A stretch of DNA of 64,000 nt from Dichotomocladium elegans (taxonomy: Eukaryota; Mucoromycota; Mucoromycetes; Mucorales; Lichtheimiaceae). The notes below the pieces were generated by a model. That model saw only the letters and a list, made by a program, of their open reading frames with translations, was not told where the DNA came from and ran no database searches. Positions 59,484-64,000 of the stretch are shown here, piece by piece. Positions within the stretch are counted from its first letter, which is position 1. Every line of letters begins with the position of its first letter. Both the position numbers and the translations under genes were made by a program. The stretch spans positions 930,001-994,000 of the forward strand of contig JAIXMN010000013.1 in NCBI GenBank assembly GCA_025716815.1. Direction: 5' to 3'.

Positions 59484-62006
59484 AGCGTTACAGGTTTGGA
59501 GGGTGGGGGCGGAGGAAGGCACGGAAGCAAGTGTGGATAAATATTTTTTTTTGTTGTTTGACCTGGCATTATTTGCCCCTCCCCATCAAGACGGAGTTTG
59601 GGAACTTATTTGTCCCTGTTTCAATGCCTGTTGCGATAAGCCTTGCCTGGCAACTTTGTTCCATGTAATGCACAGCACTACAATGGATATCATTCTTATG
59701 GAGGTCAGTCATTGAGCTGATAGACCAGAGACGGAAGGCGTCCGCCTCTTGCATTTAACATTTCCTATTTTGTTCTGCACGGTCTCAAGAAATTCTTACG
59801 AGAACTTCTTTCGACAGAAATGTCATACTCCCACCCTTCTTTCTGAGCGAGCTCAAATCAGATTAACCTTCAAAAACTTTTGTTTATCTGTTTATATTAC
59901 TTTGAATCAGCTCTAGAATAAACTCCGAGAAGGTTACAGCACTATAACGTTTCCTATTTTGTTCTTCAAGTCTAAATGGCCGTTTCGAGTGACGAATTGC
60001 TTATCAGAATGTTTTCCTTTCCTGCAGATGATATCGGGTCTTGGAAGACGGAGTTTACAATGTCCCTACGGCTGGTCTCATGAAATATACGAAGCTTGGT
60101 TTGTATTCCCTTTATTAGCTTATGGAAGGGAGGTGTAATTTGATAAATACGTCTGAGCCGTTTCTCGGCATGCTGGTATCACTTGACTGCATGCGTTGGC
60201 AGTGAGGAAAAAACTATCTAAAGTCATGTCTTGTTCAAAAGCCGGGCGGTATTCTAGCACCGTTGTGAGGCCGCAAATATTGGTCTCCAAAGGCCCCAAT
60301 GATCACGGACGAGGTGAAGCGGTTGATGCACTCCACTACTGTGGACTCGCACCACTATGAACATATTCGTTTGACAGATACTATACGCCATCATGCGCAA
60401 CGCCGCCAAAGGCTTCTAGTCAGGCGAAAAACCTGAACTTTTGCACTGTCACCCCAAACAACACTATGCCGGAAGGAGTTCTTGGCGCATGCGAAAGGGA
60501 TGGCCGAAACAGATCAGCAGGATAAATCGAGTCCGGGGAGAAGGGGTTGGGCGGAAGAGTCAAGATGTAGGCGCTTAGCGCCTTCGAGACTGTCCGCGCC
60601 TGATCATAACGCTTTCTAGTAGTACGTCCACCTGTAGCAGTGCACGCTTTCAAGCGCCCCCGCCCCGCGGTAGCTTCGATTCCTCTTCATTCATGCGAAG
60701 AAGTCCACAAGGACCTCTGAAAAAGGATGCAAGCCTGATACGATTACCGTTATGCGTTGCATGTACACACCAAAGAGGAGCGATAAATTATATGAACCGA
60801 AAACACAATCGGCCTCTCTTTTTGGAGTCTATTTTTCGATTCAATAGCTGGAGCTCGGTCCATACAGCGTCCAGACGTTGCTCCCATTGTATTAACTTTT
60901 CAGTAGTGCATTTTCCCTTCCCTCCTGATTGCTTTTTTTTTTCTAATTTGGTAAGTTTTCTTTTCAAAGGTTTCTTGCTGCTGTAATCGACAAAGATTAA
61001 AGACAAGAGAGGAATGATCTTGTCCCTGCATGACAAAATTCCCTCCCCCCGACTGTTTGATATATGAAATGCGAGCTGGATGCAGTAAAACCTCGATTGA
61101 TGCTCTTTGGAACAAGGGTCTGAGAGACATTAATGATCATTCATCCGGTGCGAAAGAAAGAAAAGAAAGAAAGATGGATGTCAAATCTAGCCTACGTATT
61201 AGAAATACCCGATGTTCTTTCGACATAAAAAGCACGCGCGCCATACGTAATTTCATTATCACTGCGGAAGAAACGTGATTTCAGAGAGCAATCATTGTTA
61301 GGATATAAAAAATAAAACGATCATGCCGTCCCTCCTTTTTATGCTTAGCAGTCCTCATTGGGCCAGGCCTTTGAAAAGTTTTAGACAATCTGTGTAATAA
61401 TATATCGTGCATCCTATAATATTCAACGGGCGGGAGCCTTTTCAAGGATGTAGAAATTACATAAGCGCCTTATTTCAATCTACTTACACCTTGTGAATAC
61501 AATACTTTACAAAGAAATTCCTAGTTTTCAGATACCCTGCATGCTTAGGACGAATTCACCCTGTTTCCCATGACCACAGGTATCCTTTGACAACAGATAC
61601 ATGCCTGCATATGTGGGTTGCAGCATACATATCCCAGTACATACTCGATTCGAATCCCAAGACGATCACGCTTGACTTGGATATGTATTACAGCTTAGAT
61701 ACACGGCAGGAAACTGACCGAATCGGCCGCCAGCGCAGCAAATGGGCGGATATCTGGTTCGTTAGAGCGTCCGAATGCCATGCCAGTGTTCAAAATAGAG
61801 CGTGGCCTGAACAAATGTTGTTTCCATGAGCATTGTCCGTCTTGACCCTAATTTGGTCAAAAGCCGAGACAAAAAAAAAAGAAGGTTCAGGTCGCATTGG
61901 CTCCCGCAACCCCCACACCCCAATAAAATAAGAATTAAGCATGATGTGTATCTTTTCTTCCTTGAAAACTTTTTTTCTTTCTTTTGCATTTTTTATACCT
62001 TTCAAA
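59484..62006. other. intergenic, no gene recognised
   Basis: About 2.5 kb between divergent Coq5 and P450 genes, with no recognised coding region or RNA gene. T-rich tracts precede the P450 start (61969-62000). Confidence 0.45.
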
Positions 62007-64000
62007 ATGGTGCTGAATTGGATTGAGGACATATCCACTCGTGCCAAGTCAACAACTTATTTCACCGGCATTACATCAACGACAACATTTGCTGGCGCAG
62101 GTGCTTTTGCATGTCTTGTTGCTATCCTTGGATATAGTGGATTCAAGGCGTTTCAGGGCCAGCGCCCTAGAGACGCCAAAACAGCGGCGGCGGCGCTACG
62201 TGAACTCCCGATGCCATCCAGAGGGTATTTACCCTATGTTGGTTAGTTTCATAATATTATTCTTTTTTTTTTCCTTCGTTGTCGTTACAATCAACAACAA
62301 CTGCCTGTAATTCTGTGACCAGGCCATCTTTTATCCCTCGGTCCTATTCCTGGACAGCAATTGACAAAATGGCGTGAATCGTGTGGTAAGACTGCGACTT
62401 TGCCAAAAATAAAAAGGCATGAGTCTGATGGTATCAACAGGGCCCATCTTCCGGATCAAACTTGGCACGAAAATATGGGTCGTTATTAACGGTAAGAGAT
62501 TCTTTAGGGAAAATAGGGTTCTTCAGACAATTTTTATATCATCTCTCATAGACCCAAAGATTGCACACGATGTCTTTGTTACTCATGGGGTATCGACTTC
62601 TGCGAGACCAGCTAATACATACGCATTTCGGGTGTATTCGATGGGTGGAAAGTACGTATCTTTGTTATTACCTTTTACACGAAAAACAAGGATGTAGATT
62701 GGATGTACTTACGGCAGACAGAGGTGTCGTTTTTCCAAGTAATGGAAAACATTGGCGCAGAACTCGCAGAGCAGGTATAGGTCTTCAGATACGACGAGAA
62801 TCCTCCATCCTTTATTAATAATCATAATAATAATAAACCACACAGTTCAAGCCATCCTCTCTCCCAAAGTAGTGGATGATTGTCAAGACTTGGTCGAGGA
62901 AGAAGCCAATGCGTTACTCGCCCGTTTGCACAATGCTCAACCAGAAGGTATATCTGTATACCAGACCATTGAGCTTATGACGCTTAATGTAGTCTTGAAA
63001 ACCATTTTCGCAATACGAGCGGCGAGTACAGATGATCCACTCTATAAGGAAATCCACGGCTACATCAGTGAGACCATCACCTACAGCAATCCGGTCAACG
63101 ACATGCCCTCCTATTTGCCGATATTTGGGTTCATTGAAAAGTTTGGCATCGAACAGCAAAAGAAGGCGCGGGGTTATCGACTCAATACTATTCGGTGCGC
63201 GTTATTTAAGCGGCTGATCCAGCAGGCCCGTGAATCTGATAGAAAATGCTTCATCAAACGGCTGGACGATATGAAACAAGAATTCGGACTGGATGACAAC
63301 GATATCCTAGTGACATCAAGCAAGTCTAATTCAGCTTAATGCATGGTGAGCATCGATATCTAATTCTACTTTTAAATTCCTGCAGATGACTTGATGGTGG
63401 CAGGCACAGATACCACGGCAGTCACTATCACCTGGATGCTCGTCATCTTGGTGAATCACCCTGATATCCAAGCATTGCTCCAGGCACAAGTGGACGCGTT
63501 CAAAGCAGCCCACGATGGTCGATTGCCCACGTTTTCCGAGCGCCAAGCGATACCACTCCTCATCTCTTTCCAAAAAGAATGCATGCGCTTCAGACCCAAC
63601 TCGCATTTTGGTGTTCCACACATGGCCGAACGAGATGGTAAAGAAGAAGAAAAGGAGGTGGGGAGGTTCTTTTTTTTTTTACATTCTGCTTATGTATTGT
63701 TTGGGCAGTTGACTTCCATGGGTACCTTATTCCAAAAGGTGCGATTCTAGTCGCCAATCTCCATGCCATTCACATGAATCCCGAAATATATCCCAATGCT
63801 GAGCAATTCGTGGTCGATCGGTTTCTGGAGAGCACGGAAACCATGTTTGCGGCATCCAACGGGAGATTCGAGAAAAGAGACACATTTAATTTTGGCTGGG
63901 GGAGGTCGGTCCAATGAAGTTCTGTTGAAGAGAGGAAAAAGAAACTGAGTCATGTTCGGTTTGGCATTAGGCGCGTCTGTCCTGGATCTTACCTTGCTGA
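62007..64000 (+). CDS. cytochrome P450 monooxygenase, 3' end beyond window
   Basis: A haem-thiolate monooxygenase, probably ER-anchored through an N-terminal hydrophobic helix (TTFAGAGAFACLVAILGYSG). Nine exons are visible: 62007-62241, 62323-62385, 62441-62491, 62552-62651, 62722-62774, 62846-63319, 63386-63637, 63709-63904, 63971 onward. Motifs in order: proline hinge LPMPSRGYLPYVGHLL, helix C HWRRTRRAVQAIL, I-helix VAGTDTTAV, K-helix ECMRFRPNSH (ExxR), PEIYPNAEQFVVDRF, and haem loop FGWGRRVCPG with the Cys ligand. All key residues visible are intact. Intron 6 is GC-AG (donor TCAA|GCAAGT at 63320); only it joins DILVTSN to DLMVAGTDTT in phase. Substrate is unknown. Only the last few dozen residues should be missing. 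Confidence 0.92.

Overview
This window looks like nuclear DNA of a filamentous early-diverging fungus, most likely Mucorales (Mucoromycota). The reasons are: genes rich in short introns of about 50-140 nt; a carotenoid oxygenase of the type known from mucoralean apocarotenoid (trisporoid) metabolism; a Zds1-type protein; a Git1/Ync13-like Munc13 protein; and a decayed Tc1/mariner-type transposase of a kind I recognise from Mucorales. There are no bacterial features (no operons, no Shine-Dalgarno sites). I built the gene models by hand, requiring splice phase and protein-family continuity to agree at every junction. No transcript data were available.

Layout. 1-7515 is gene-poor and holds a degenerate ~200-240 bp tandem repeat array (about 2860-5810). 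7516-15797 carries a carotenoid oxygenase (-), Mediator Med9 (+), AP-1 mu (-) and an FHA-RING ubiquitin ligase (+). 15798-19584 is gene-poor with a dead Tc1/mariner copy. 19585-28100 carries a small Tyr-rich protein (-), a lipoate ligase (-), the tRNA deaminase subunit Tad3 (+) and the CAAX protease Rce1 (-). 27968-39201 is a dense minus-strand block: a TMF-type golgin, elongin C, a histone methyltransferase that appears fused to a GATA finger, and a C2/MUN-domain Munc13-like protein. 39623-48376 carries AP-3 sigma (+), a Zds1-like protein (+) and the mitochondrial GTPase Miro/Gem1 (-). 51996-64000 carries an unrecognised coiled-coil protein (+), a DDT/WHIM chromatin protein (-), a secreted GH36 alpha-galactosidase-like enzyme (+), ubiquinone methyltransferase Coq5 (-) and a cytochrome P450 (+, cut by the window end).

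The genes are mostly housekeeping and not a biosynthetic cluster. Membrane traffic recurs (AP-1 mu, AP-3 sigma, TMF golgin, Munc13-like), as do mitochondrial cofactor and organelle functions (lipoate ligase, Coq5, Miro), but I see no evidence of co-regulation beyond several short divergent promoters.

The most striking signal is in the introns. Of about 91 introns I could place, 11 fit only, or clearly best, with a GC-AG boundary, nearly all with the donor GCAAGT. They are spread over ten unrelated genes. Other points worth a look are the GATA-SET fusion, apparent loss of two iron ligands in the carotenoid oxygenase, and the degenerate satellite.
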